In this document: positions 23,301-32,023 of the stretch, piece by piece | Layout of the letters: each line of letters opens with the position of its first letter | Position numbering within the stretch: the stretch's first letter is position 1 | Assembly (NCBI GenBank): GCA_964592645.1 | Contig: CAZQFV010000009.1 | Location: 1 to 64,000, forward strand | Direction: 5' to 3' | Length of the DNA stretch: 64,000 bases | From: CAZQFV01 sp964592645 | Lineage (GTDB): Bacteria; Chloroflexota; Chloroflexia; DTKN01 | Made by a program: the position numbers and the translations under genes | Notes under the pieces: model-generated | Databases searched by the model: none | Told to the model about the DNA's origin: nothing | Seen by the model: the letters and a program-made list of their open reading frames with translations, nothing else

Positions 23301-23939
23301 ATGCTCAGACGGATCGCCACCGTGTACGTACCCTGGATCCTTGCCTCCATCGTTGGGATCCTGGTCCTGATCCATTTCTTTGTCTCCCTGCCCGGCCTGG
23401 ACCCGTTCTTCAACGGCCTGGTCGAATGGGCCAGCCTGATTGCGGCGTTCGGCGTGCTGCTGGGCCTGGTGAACGTCTTCGGCAAGCATGTGCGGCGGAT
23501 CGCCCAGCGCCAGTCCGGCTGGTCCTACAGCATCGTCCTCCTTCTGTCGGCGGCGACGGTGATCGTGCTCGGGTCGCTGCCCGGATCGATCGGGCCGGGA
23601 GACCCCACGGTGCAGTGGGTCTTTCACTATGTGCTCGAACCACTCTCCACGACCTTTTTCTCCCTCCTGGCCTTTTTCCTGGCCTCGGCCTTTTTCCGCG
23701 CGCTGCGCCTGCGTAACCTGGATGCTACCCTGGTGACCGTGGCGGCAGTGATTGTCCTGTTGGGGCAGATCGCGCCGGTCTGGACTCTTTTGGGCTCCGA
23801 CATCGTGCGTTTCCAGCAGTGGCTGCTGCGCGTTCCGGCGATGGCCGGCGTGCGGGCGATCCTGCTGGGTTCGGCGATCGGGGCCATCTCGACGGCGGTA
23901 CGCGTCATCCTGGGTCAGGAGCGGCCCTATGTGGAGTGA
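23301..23939 (+). CDS. six-helix membrane protein of the MutL-like cluster
   Basis: A 212-residue integral membrane protein with about six hydrophobic segments (near 7-29, 40-60, 74-95, 108-135, 143-163 and 178-200) and short basic loops such as GKHVRRIAQRQ and RALRLRN. No known family is recognised. ATG 23301 follows GGAGG (23289-23293) at 7 bases; a longer frame from 23247 overlaps the previous gene. It ends 3 bases before the zinc-ribbon protein gene, so coexpression is near certain. Confidence 0.75.
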   Translation: MLRRIATVYVPWILASIVGILVLIHFFVSLPGLDPFFNGLVEWASLIAAFGVLLGLVNVFGKHVRRIAQRQSGWSYSIVLLLSAATVIVLGSLPGSIGPGDPTVQWVFHYVLEPLSTTFFSLLAFFLASAFFRALRLRNLDATLVTVAAVIVLLGQIAPVWTLLGSDIVRFQQWLLRVPAMAGVRAILLGSAIGAISTAVRVILGQERPYVE

Positions 23940-23942
23940 GCC

Positions 23943-26900
23943 ATGATTCTCTGTCCGAACTGTCGCGCCCCCAATCCCGATTCGTTCCAGTTCTGCGGGC
24001 GCTGTGGCAAAGCCTTGAGAGAGGAAAAGCGCGAGGAGCGGCCCCGGGGGGAGGAGGTTCCGTCCTGGCTGCGCAGCCTGGGCGAGGGGTTGGAGGCAGC
24101 CCCTCGGCAGGCGATGACGCCCGGGGCCGTGCCAACACCTGACGAAGGACTGCCCCCCTGGTTGACCGAGGAGCCCTCCGCGCCGGCGGCTCAACCGGAA
24201 GAGTTGCCCGCGTGGCCGGCAGAGGGGCCGCCCTCTGGGCCGGCCGCCCCGACGGCCCCGGCGCCCTCCGGCGAGGAGCTTCCGCCCTGGTTGGCCGGCG
24301 GTCCACCGCCGGCCGCGCCTGGCCCGCAGAAGGCCGTCGAAGCCCCACCCTGGATGGCCGAACCCCCTCCGGCAGCACCGGCGGAGGAGGGCCTGCCGCC
24401 CTGGTTGCTGGAAGAGGCCCCTGCCGTCCCGCCGACGCCTCCGCCGCCGGAGGCTCCCGTTCCGGCGGCGCCGGCGGAGGAAGNNNNNNNNNNNNNNNNN
24501 NNNNNNNNNNNNNNNNNNNNNNNNNNNNNNNNNNNNNNNNNNNNNNNNNNNNNNNNNNNNNNNNNNNNNNNNNNNNNNNNNNNGCCTGCCGCCGTGGCTG
24601 GCGGCGGAAGCGCCGGAGGCTCCCGTTCCGGCGGCGCCGGCGGAGGAAGGCCTGCCGCCGTGGCTGGCGGCGGAAGCGCCGGAGGCTCCCGTTCCGGCGG
24701 CGCCCGCGCCGGCAGAGGAAGGCTTGCCGCCGTGGCTGGCGGCGGAAGCGCCGGAGGCTCCCGTTCCTGCGGCACCCGCGCCGGCGGAGGAAGGGCTGCC
24801 GCCGTGGCTGGCGGCGGAAGCGCCGGAGGCCCCCGTTCCTGCGGCGCCCGCGCCGGCAGAGGAAGGCTTGCCGCCGTGGCTGGCGGCGGAAGTGCCGGAG
24901 GCTCCCGTTCCTGCGGCGCCCACGCCGACGGAGGAAGTTATACCGGAATGGTTGCCTTCTTCGCTGCCCTCTGCTCCTGCCCCCGTGGAGGAATCCCTGC
25001 CGCCGTGGCTGGCGGTGGAAGCGCCGGCCGCCGGCCCTGCGGCGCCTCCGCCCTCCGAGGTCCCTTCATGGCTCGGCGGATTGGAGGAGAATCTGCCTTC
25101 CTGGTTGTCTGCCGAGGCTCCTGTGGCCCCGAAAGAAGAGGCGGAAGGTCTCCTGGCCGGATGGTTGGTCGAGCAGGCTCCGCCCGGGGAGCTTCCGACA
25201 GAGGCCGTCGTGCCGCCGGTGGAAGCGGCACCCCCGGGTGCGCCGGCCTTGGCTCCAACGGCCGATGTTGAGGAGGAGGTCCTGCCGCCGTGGCTGGCGG
25301 CCGAGGCGGTGGAGGCTCCCGTTTCCGAGGCGCCTGCGCCGGCGGAGGAAGGGCTGCCGCCGTGGCTGGCGGCCGAGGCGGTGGAGGCTCCTGTTCCCGA
25401 GGCGCCTGCGCCGGCGGAGGAAGGGCTGCCGCCGTGGCTGGCGGCCGAGGCGGTGGAGGCTCCTGTTCCCGAGGCGCCTGCGCCGGCGGAGGAAATCCCG
25501 CCGCCGTGGATGGCGGCGGAAGCCGTGCCGGAACCGCCACCCGAGGAAGCGCCCATGCCCTGGATGGAGGGGGCAACGCCGGCGGCAGTGGAGCCCGCTG
25601 CCGAGGAGGTCGAGCCCGCTCCCGTCGTGCCGGAGGAGGCGGAACCGTTGCCCGGGTGGGCCGCGGCGCCCCCACCTGTTGTGGAAGCGCCCCGGCCGCC
25701 CCAGGAGCCGGCCGAGCCCCTTGTTTCGGAGAAGCCGGCCCCGGAGCCTTTCCTGGAGGGACTCGAGCTGCCCGAGTGGCTGCGCGTCGAGGAGAAAGAG
25801 GCCCCGGCCCAGCCTGCCGAGGCTCCCAGCAGCGACATGGCCTGGCTGCAGCAGTTGGTGACGGAAGAGGTCCCCGAGGAGCCGCTGCCCATGGCGGCGC
25901 TCGAGAGCCTGCCTCGGCCGGCCCTGCCCCCGCTGTCGGCGGCGCGTCAGCGGGCCGTGGATCTGCTCAACGGCCTGCTGGCCGCCCCGGAGCCGATCGT
26001 CGCTCCCCGTCCGGCGCGGGCGATTACATTTCCCCAGCGCCTGCTCCGCTGGCTGGGCCAACGCTGGCCTATGCTGGCGATGGCCGCGCTCATGGTAGCC
26101 CTGGTGGTGGGCAATCTGCCGATCCCGGCCATGACCGTCCCGATTTCCTCCCGGACTATGCAGGCCGTCGAGGTGATCGAGCAGAGTGCCGGCGCCGGGG
26201 ACGCCGTCGTATTGGTGGCTTACGACTGGGATGTTCAGCGAGCAGCCGAGATGCAGCCCCTGGCCCTGGCGGTGACCAGCCACCTGGTCAAACGCGAGGC
26301 GCGGATCATCGCTGTCAGTACGCTGGCCCAGGGGGGGCAGTTGGCCCAGGATGTGTTGGCGGCGGCGCTCGCTACTCCTACGGTGCTGAAGCCGAACCAG
26401 CAGTACGACTACGGCGAGCACTACGTCAACCTGGGGCTGCGGACCGGCGGCGAGAGCGCGCTGCGCATGCTCGTCGCCCGGCCGCTCTACGAGACGTTCC
26501 CCCGGGATTTCCTCCACGGCCGGCCCAGTGCCAATTACAAGCTGCTGCAGCAGGCGGGCACGCTGGACAGGGTGGCGCTGCTGGTGGTCATCGCCGGCGA
26601 GGAAGACCGGGCAATTGCCTGGTTGGAGCAAGTGCGCAGCCGCTACCCCGATCTGCCCTGCCTGCTGGTCGTCCCGGCAGAGCTGGTCCCGCTGGTCGAA
26701 CCCTACGTGCAGGCCCGGTCGATCGCCCCCGACGGGGTCCTGGAAGGGTTCCCGGCGGCGGCAGAGTACGAGGCCTGGTTGCGCATCAACGAGGGCATTG
26801 CGCTCAATACCGATTTTCCGCTGGCGCAGCGGCGCACACTGCTGACAGCGGCCGAGATCGCCCTGGTGGCCTTGGTTGTGCTGGGCAACCTGGCCCAGGC

Positions 26901-26946
26901 CGCCGCCGGGCTGATCCGCCTGCGCCGCGATTCGCGGGGTTCGTGA
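23943..26946 (+). CDS. zinc-ribbon protein with LPPWL-type repeats and membrane-bound C-terminal domain
   Basis: Starts MILCPNCRAPNPD with a second CGRC, a double-Cys zinc ribbon. Then comes a long Pro/Ala/Glu-rich region in which PPWL-like motifs (LPPWL, VPSWL, IPEWL) recur more than fifteen times in units of 22 or 24 residues. A membrane segment (near 26060-26130), a folded 230-residue domain and a last membrane segment (26850-26915) complete it, so the ribbon and repeats are probably cytoplasmic. The frames before and after the run of Ns differ, which is expected for a gap of unknown length; I treat this as one gene. True length is unknown. Confidence 0.7.
24484..24583. other. assembly gap of 100 Ns inside the repeat region
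   Basis: Exactly 100 Ns lie within near-identical coding repeats. The length is probably a placeholder and the repeat number here is undetermined. Identical units on both sides explain the break. Confidence 0.95.
24584..25500 (+). repeat. in-gene tandem repeats of 66/72 bases (two classes)
   Basis: Class A units (24584 to about 24930) encode GLPPWLAAEAPEAPVPAAP plus PAEE or APAEE, in steps of 66 or 72 bases. Class B units (about 25281-25500) encode LPPWLAAEAVEAPVPEAP plus APAEE, 72 bases, three copies. Units within a class are nearly identical in DNA, implying recent expansion or homogenisation. A class A unit also ends just before the gap at 24483. Confidence 0.9.
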
Positions 26947-26994
26947 GATCGGCGTTCCCGATCCCCACGCCGCGTTCTTCGTTCAGGAGGTTCC

Positions 26995-27636
26995 ATGGAG
27001 CAAGTGATCGGACTCTGGGTTGCGGCGGTCCTGACCCTTTTCGTCTATAGCTACCTGATTGCCGACAACCCTCTCTTTCGCTTCGCTGAGCACCTGCTCG
27101 TGGGCACGGCCCTGGGATACGGCGTGCTTGTCGTCATCGAGCGGGTCCTCCTGCCCGCTGTGAACGGGCTGATCTTTTCCGGGGGCTCGGTGAACCCGCT
27201 TTCCCAGGTGATGACGGCGCTGGGGCTCTTCTGGGGTGTGCTCCTGTTGACCTGGATCGCGCGGCCGGTGCGCTTCCTGGCCTCCTGGGCCCTGGCCATT
27301 GTCTTTGGCGTGGGGGCGGCCCTGGCGATCGGCGGCGCCCTGATGGGCACCCTGATCCCCCAGGTGGGGGCGACGCTGCTGCCCCTGCGGGGAGCAGCCA
27401 TCCTGGATAACGTGGTGATCGTCTTGCTCGTGCTCGCCGTGCTGACCTATTTCTTCTTCGTGGTGCGGCGGGACCGCCCTTTCGGCCGCGTGATCCAGGG
27501 GGTTTCCAAAGTCGGGCGTTGGGGACTGATGGTCTCCCTGGGGTCGTTCCTGGGAGCGCGGGCGGTGTCCCTGCTGAACGCCCTGATCCAGCGCATCCAG
27601 TTCCTGGAGCAGTGGCTCAAGACCCTGTTCGCTTGA
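26995..27636 (+). CDS. multi-spanning membrane protein of the MutL-like cluster
   Basis: A 213-residue protein with about six membrane helices (near 4-25, 35-58, 75-93, 100-128, 143-165 and 180-200) and an amphipathic C-terminal helix. It has the sequence IADNPLFRFAEHLLVG near residue 22, which puts charged residues next to the second helix. No family recognised. AGGAGG (26985-26990) precedes the ATG. It lies 48 bases after the repeat protein and 30 bases before the MutL-like ATPase. Confidence 0.75.
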   Translation: MEQVIGLWVAAVLTLFVYSYLIADNPLFRFAEHLLVGTALGYGVLVVIERVLLPAVNGLIFSGGSVNPLSQVMTALGLFWGVLLLTWIARPVRFLASWALAIVFGVGAALAIGGALMGTLIPQVGATLLPLRGAAILDNVVIVLLVLAVLTYFFFVVRRDRPFGRVIQGVSKVGRWGLMVSLGSFLGARAVSLLNALIQRIQFLEQWLKTLFA

Positions 27637-27666
27637 GCGGGGCCGGCTGTTACAAGAGGAGACGGT

Positions 27667-29562
27667 ATGCGGGCCGCAACGGACTTTCGCGCGATCCTGA
27701 TCGCTGACTGCGGCATCGAGCGCACGCGGGTGACGCTGGTCGACATCGTCGGGGAGAGCGAGTATCGCCTTGTCTCGCAGGCCGAGTTGCCGACGACGGC
27801 CGAGCTGCCGCTGGCGAATGTCACGATAGCCGTGGGGCAGGGCATTGCCGAGCTGGAGCACAGCAGCGGCCGGCAACTGCTGGAGAATGGCCGCCTGCGC
27901 ATCCCCCAGGGTCGCGACGGCCAGGGGGTCGACGCGTTCGTGGCCACCTGCAGCGCGGGCGGCGCTTTGCCGATCCTGGTGCTGGCCGTTACCGCCGATA
28001 TCACCGCCCAGACGGCCCAGCGCGCGGTCGAGGGGACCTACGCGGTGCCGTTCCGCGTCGTCACGATGGAGGAGGTCCTGAAGGAGGCCCCGCTGTCGGG
28101 AGTGCCGGCCGAGCCTGGTCAGGTCCCCTGGTGGCGGGTGGTCGAGGATCTCTATCCCGGCGGGGTCCTGCTGGTCGGCGGCATCGACGGCGGGAACGCC
28201 GCTCCCCTGCGAACCCTCGCCCGGTCCCTGGCCGAGGCGCTGGCCCCGCGGGCGGCGCGGATGGAGGAAGAGGTCGCCCGGCCGGCCTTGCCGGTGATCT
28301 ATGCCGGCAATATTCAGGCCCGGGAGGTGATCCAGGAGTACCTGGCGGAGCGGGTGGATCTGCGGATCGTGGAGAACCTCCGCCCCACGATGCGCGAGGA
28401 GCAGCTCCTGCCGGCCCGGGAAGAGGTCCGGCACCTGTACGAAGAGCAAGTGCTGCAGCGGGTGCCCGGGTACGAGGAGTTGGCCTCCTGGTCGCAGAGC
28501 CCCGTGCAGTTGCCCTACATGGGGCTACAGTTGGCGACCCGGTTCCTGGCCGCCCATCACGAACGGCAGGTCCTCTCTTTGGACCTGGGCAGTGGGGCGA
28601 CGGCCTTGGTTTGGGCCGGTGGGGAACAGAGCGCTCGTGTCGTCCTGGGCCACTTTGGCCTGGGGTATGGCATCGCTCGCATCCTGGCGGAGCGCGGTGC
28701 CGAACGGATCCGGCGCTGGCTGCCTTTCCCGGCCACCCTGGAGGAGATTCGCGCCTGGGTCCTCAACCGGGCCCTGCGCCCGCGCACGGTCTCCACCACC
28801 GTGCGCGATTTCCTGCTGCAGCAGGCGCTGGCCCGCGAGGCCCTGGCGGCCATTGCCGATCGCCTGTCGGCCCAGGGTGTGCCGGGGTTCGAGATCCTGG
28901 TTGCCAGCGGTGGGGGGGTGGCCCGGGCCCCGCGGCCGGCCCAATCGTTGATGATCTTGCTGGATGCCCTGCAGCTAGCCGACGAGAGCGCGGCCGGCCT
29001 GTTCAGCCTCTACCTGGACCCCTACTGCCTGATCCCCTCCGTTGGCGCGCTGGCCACGCTCAACCCCGATGCCGCGGCATGCGTCTTGCTTCGGGACGGA
29101 CTGGCCCTCCTGGGCACTTGCCTGGTCCCCCTGGGGCGCGTGCGCGAGGGCGCGCTGGCCCTGACTGTGGAACTGGAGTATCCGAACCAGATGCGCCACG
29201 AGACTGAGGTGCGGTGGGGGGATATCGCCATCATTCCCTTCAACTGGGGTGAGGAGGCGCACCTGACGGTGCAGCCGGCCCGCGGCGTGCGGCTGGGCGC
29301 GGGCCGGCCCGGCGCCCCCTTGAGCACCAAGGACGGCGACATGCTCCGCGGCGGCAGCCTGGGCCTGATCGTCGACGCGCGCGGCCGGCCGCTGGAGCTG
29401 CCGGCCAAAGACGAGCCCCGGCAGGCCCTCCTGCGGCGGTGGCTCTCCCAGTCCGGGGCCTTTACCGCCGAAGAGTTGGAGAGCACCCTGCCGCCTCGGC
29501 CATCCGCCGAGGAAGGCCCCCCGGCGGAATCGCCCGACCTGCCGATAGGACCGGGTGCCTGA
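27667..29562 (+). CDS. glutamate mutase L (MutL/GlmL)-like ASKHA-fold protein
   Basis: A 631-residue protein resembling the MutL/GlmL family, which has the actin/Hsp70-like ATPase fold. A DxG phosphate-loop motif occurs near residue 17 (IADCGIERTRVTL) and again near 302 (SLDLGSGATALVWAGGE), and a third glycine-rich stretch (LVASGGGVARAP) fits the adenosine motif. In characterised cases the family accompanies B12-dependent glutamate mutase, but no MutE or MutS gene is present here. The C-terminal tail is acidic and Pro-rich. GAGGAG precedes ATG. It may be a nucleotide-driven component of the membrane complex encoded around it; this is inference. Confidence 0.8.
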   Translation: MRAATDFRAILIADCGIERTRVTLVDIVGESEYRLVSQAELPTTAELPLANVTIAVGQGIAELEHSSGRQLLENGRLRIPQGRDGQGVDAFVATCSAGGALPILVLAVTADITAQTAQRAVEGTYAVPFRVVTMEEVLKEAPLSGVPAEPGQVPWWRVVEDLYPGGVLLVGGIDGGNAAPLRTLARSLAEALAPRAARMEEEVARPALPVIYAGNIQAREVIQEYLAERVDLRIVENLRPTMREEQLLPAREEVRHLYEEQVLQRVPGYEELASWSQSPVQLPYMGLQLATRFLAAHHERQVLSLDLGSGATALVWAGGEQSARVVLGHFGLGYGIARILAERGAERIRRWLPFPATLEEIRAWVLNRALRPRTVSTTVRDFLLQQALAREALAAIADRLSAQGVPGFEILVASGGGVARAPRPAQSLMILLDALQLADESAAGLFSLYLDPYCLIPSVGALATLNPDAAACVLLRDGLALLGTCLVPLGRVREGALALTVELEYPNQMRHETEVRWGDIAIIPFNWGEEAHLTVQPARGVRLGAGRPGAPLSTKDGDMLRGGSLGLIVDARGRPLELPAKDEPRQALLRRWLSQSGAFTAEELESTLPPRPSAEEGPPAESPDLPIGPGA

Positions 29563-29580
29563 CGCGATCAGGAGTCTAAC

Positions 29581-30747
29581 GTGACCGTCTACTATCCCAC
29601 CTTCGAGCCCGTTGTAAACCCGCTGATTATGGTGACCCAGGTGCGGGAGCTGCCGCTCGCCGGCGAGTTGCTGAAGCGGGTGGGCAACCGCGTGGAACCG
29701 GACGAGGTGCTTGGCCGCACCCTGGTCCCGGCGCGCGGACAACGCTTCCCCGTGGCCCGCCTGCTGGGAATCCCGGAGAAGAACCTGTCGCGTTTCGTCT
29801 TGGCCAAGGATGGGGACTCGGTAGCCGTCAACGACCTGGTGGTTCGCGTCGGCGGCCTGCGGCAGCGCCTCTGGCGCGCGCCTGTCGCCGGCACCCTGTC
29901 GACGGGCGAGGCCGAACGCGGCTACCTGGTGATAACCCCGCCCTCGCAGACCTTTGAGCTCCGGGCTCCCTTCAAAGGGTTTATCTCTGCGGTGGAGCCC
30001 TACCGTTCGGTGACCATCCAGACGCCGGCCGCCCTGGTCCAGGGGGCCTTTGGCTTCGGCGGCGAGCGGCATGGCGTCCTGCGGGCGGCCGTGACCGCGC
30101 CCGGCGATGAACTGCCGCCCGAGGCGCTCGACGAGCGCGCCGCGCTCTCTATCGTGGTCGGCGGCAGCACCGTCAGCGCCGCGGCCCTGCGCCGGGCGGT
30201 GGAACTGCGGGTGCGGGGGCTGATCGTCGGCAGCATCACCGAGCAGGACCTGCGGGCTTTCCTGGGCTGTAAGGAGGATGGCGATTGGGGCGTCGGCGCG
30301 AACGGCTGGGCGTTTCCGCCGCTGCCGGTGGACCGCAACTTTCCCCTGACCCTGATGGTAACCGAGGGAGTAGGGCGGTGGCCCATGGACGAGCCGGCCT
30401 TTGAGCTGCTCACCTCCTACGATGGGGCCGAGGCGGCGCTGGATGGGCGCACATGGCTCCATGGCCCCCAGATGCGCCGTCCCCAACTGTTGATTCCCCT
30501 GCTGCGGGCCGAACCGTCCGAGATCTCCGTGGAGGCGGAAAGCGAGCAGTTGGCGCTGGGCGCCGAGGTCCGCCTGCTCAACGACAGCCTTCTGGGGCAG
30601 ACCGGCACGATCGTCGGCTTTTCGCGCGGCTTGCGGGGGGCGTGCTGCGGCGCGCGTTACCGGATGGTCGAGGTGCGGCTGGCGGACGGGCGGACGATCG
30701 CCGTACCCCAGGAGAACCTGGAGGCTCTCGGAAAACGCAAGAGGTAG
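29581..30747 (+). CDS. soluble protein with barrel-sandwich-like start and KOW-like C-terminus
   Basis: A 388-residue protein, last in the cluster. Its first third reads like a lipoyl/RnfC-type barrel-sandwich hybrid (GNRVEPDEVLGR, VNDLVVRVGG, RAPVAGTLS). The middle has an alpha/beta pattern. The C-terminal 60 residues resemble a KOW/SH3-like barrel (LGAEVRLLNDSLLGQTG, then VEVRLADGRTIAVPQENLE) with a GACCGARYRM segment. No known function. GTG 29581 lies 6 bases after AGGAG. It follows the MutL-like gene by 18 bases. No membrane segments, so it presumably works in the cytoplasm. Confidence 0.65.
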   Translation: MTVYYPTFEPVVNPLIMVTQVRELPLAGELLKRVGNRVEPDEVLGRTLVPARGQRFPVARLLGIPEKNLSRFVLAKDGDSVAVNDLVVRVGGLRQRLWRAPVAGTLSTGEAERGYLVITPPSQTFELRAPFKGFISAVEPYRSVTIQTPAALVQGAFGFGGERHGVLRAAVTAPGDELPPEALDERAALSIVVGGSTVSAAALRRAVELRVRGLIVGSITEQDLRAFLGCKEDGDWGVGANGWAFPPLPVDRNFPLTLMVTEGVGRWPMDEPAFELLTSYDGAEAALDGRTWLHGPQMRRPQLLIPLLRAEPSEISVEAESEQLALGAEVRLLNDSLLGQTGTIVGFSRGLRGACCGARYRMVEVRLADGRTIAVPQENLEALGKRKR

Positions 30748-30798
30748 GCTCCTGCGCGGAGGCCCAGGCGGCCGCAAACAGCTTTCCTTATGGAGGGT

Positions 30799-30823
30799 CT
30801 GGCCACCCTGATGGGGCGGCCAG
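30799..30823. terminator. hairpin between convergent genes
   Basis: CTGGCC (30799-30804) pairs with GGCCAG (30818-30823), with additional CCC/GGG pairing inside, then TTT. It separates the cluster end (30747) from the convergent HD-GYP gene (stop at 30826). Confidence 0.45.
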
Positions 30824-30825
30824 TT

Positions 30826-31869
30826 TCATGCGGCGAGGTCTTCCGGCGCTAGGCCGATGGTCTGCAGAAAGGCGGTGACAAGGTCCGGATTCAGCGACTT
30901 GCCGGCCTCCTGGCGCAGGATGGCGCAGGCCTCCAGGATGTCCAGCCCCCGGTGATAGGATCGCTCCCCGGTCGTCAGCGCCTCGAAGACATCGGCCACG
31001 GCGATGATCTGCGCTCCGAGGGGGATCTCGTCCCCGCGCAGGCGGTCGGGATAGCCGGTGCCGTCGTAGTGCTCGTGGTGATGGCGGATCAGGGGGATGA
31101 TGTTCTCCATATAGGGGATATTGCGCAGGATCGAGGCCCCGACCAGGGGGTGGGCTTCCACCACTGCGCGCTCGCCGGGCAGGAGGGTGCCGGGCTTGGC
31201 GAGGATGGCCTCGCTGATGCCGATCTTGCCGATATCGTGGAGCAGGGCCCCGTAGCGGATGTTGGTGACTTCTTCCTCGTCGAGACCCAGCGCCGTCGCC
31301 AGGGTCACGGCCAACTCGGTGACGGCCTGCGAGTGGCGCATAGCGTAGGGATCGCGGGTGTCGATCAGCGAGGCCAGGGCCTGGATCACGCCGTCATAGC
31401 TCTCGGGGTTGATGTTTCCCAGTCGCCACTTTTCCATGGCGATGCGCGCCTGGTTGTTGAGGAGGGTCAGGGCCATGGTGGGAGGGCGCGCGGGCAGGGA
31501 TTCGTAGCAAGCCGCCAGCGCGCCGCGCAGCGAGTTCCCCTGCCAGACGGGGGCGGCTAAGGTCGCCACGGGGCCGCAGGAGGGATCGGGGTGGGCCAGG
31601 GTCAGCGTGGTCAGCGGTCTGGCGATAGTGTCGGACGTTTCCAGCGCGGTGAGCAGGGCCGGGCCCAGGGAGACGGCCGCAGCCGGGCCGTAGAACTCGG
31701 CGGGGCGCGAGGGGGGGCGGTACAGGAAGAGGCCCCAGTGGGCGTGCGCCAGCTCCTGGGTGGCCTCGGCCAGAGCCTGCAGGATCGTCGGCAGGGGCGT
31801 TCGGCCGGCAATCATCTCGCTGATGCGGTTCAGCACCTCCAGGGTGCGGGTGGACTGGTAGCGCGGCAT
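30826..31869 (-). CDS. GAF-like/HD-GYP domain phosphodiesterase
   Basis: A 347-residue protein. The N-terminal 165 residues look like a GAF sensor (SEMIAGRTPLPTILQALAEA, then HWGLFLY). The HD-GYP domain follows: residues RHSQAVTELA near 205, LLHDIGKIGI near 232 (HD dyad), HHEHYDGTGYPD near 288 (GYP motif), and ALTTGERSYHRG near 320. HD-GYP enzymes hydrolyse cyclic-di-GMP or related dinucleotides. ATG 31869 follows AGGAG 10 bases upstream; the longer reading lacks support. It is divergent from a TIGR03936-type gene. Confidence 0.9.
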   Translation of the reverse strand: MPRYQSTRTLEVLNRISEMIAGRTPLPTILQALAEATQELAHAHWGLFLYRPPSRPAEFYGPAAAVSLGPALLTALETSDTIARPLTTLTLAHPDPSCGPVATLAAPVWQGNSLRGALAACYESLPARPPTMALTLLNNQARIAMEKWRLGNINPESYDGVIQALASLIDTRDPYAMRHSQAVTELAVTLATALGLDEEEVTNIRYGALLHDIGKIGISEAILAKPGTLLPGERAVVEAHPLVGASILRNIPYMENIIPLIRHHHEHYDGTGYPDRLRGDEIPLGAQIIAVADVFEALTTGERSYHRGLDILEACAILRQEAGKSLNPDLVTAFLQTIGLAPEDLAA

Positions 31870-31918
31870 CGCTCGGCTGCTCCTATTCTGGGCGCCCGAC
31901 CATATTTGCCCGGCAGGT

Positions 31919-31927
31919 ATTATACCA
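31919..31927 (-). promoter_or_regulatory. extended -10 promoter for the HD-GYP gene
   Basis: On the minus strand TGG then TATAAT (31924-31919). The -35 region is poor (GTGCAA). It lies about 50 bases from the ATG at 31869. Confidence 0.5.
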
Positions 31928-31940
31928 CAATATGCACAAG

Positions 31941-31969
31941 TTGCACGGCGGCGGTGATTGTAGTACAAT
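31941..31969 (+). promoter_or_regulatory. promoter for the TIGR03936-like gene
   Basis: TTGCAC (31941-31946), 17 bases, TACAAT (31964-31969), with TAG before the -10. Divergent from the HD-GYP promoter. Confidence 0.7.
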
Positions 31970-32023
31970 AGAGATGTTCCACCCTGGGTGGGACCGGCTA
32001 GAGACATCGTGGGCGTCGAACCA

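Noticed and set aside
24584..25500. possible CRISPR array from regular repeats
   Set aside because: Units are contiguous, without spacers, keep the reading frame and encode protein repeats.
24724..26946. separate gene starting after the N run
   Set aside because: The frame break is explained by the gap; repeats on both sides are the same and no ribosome site precedes 24724.
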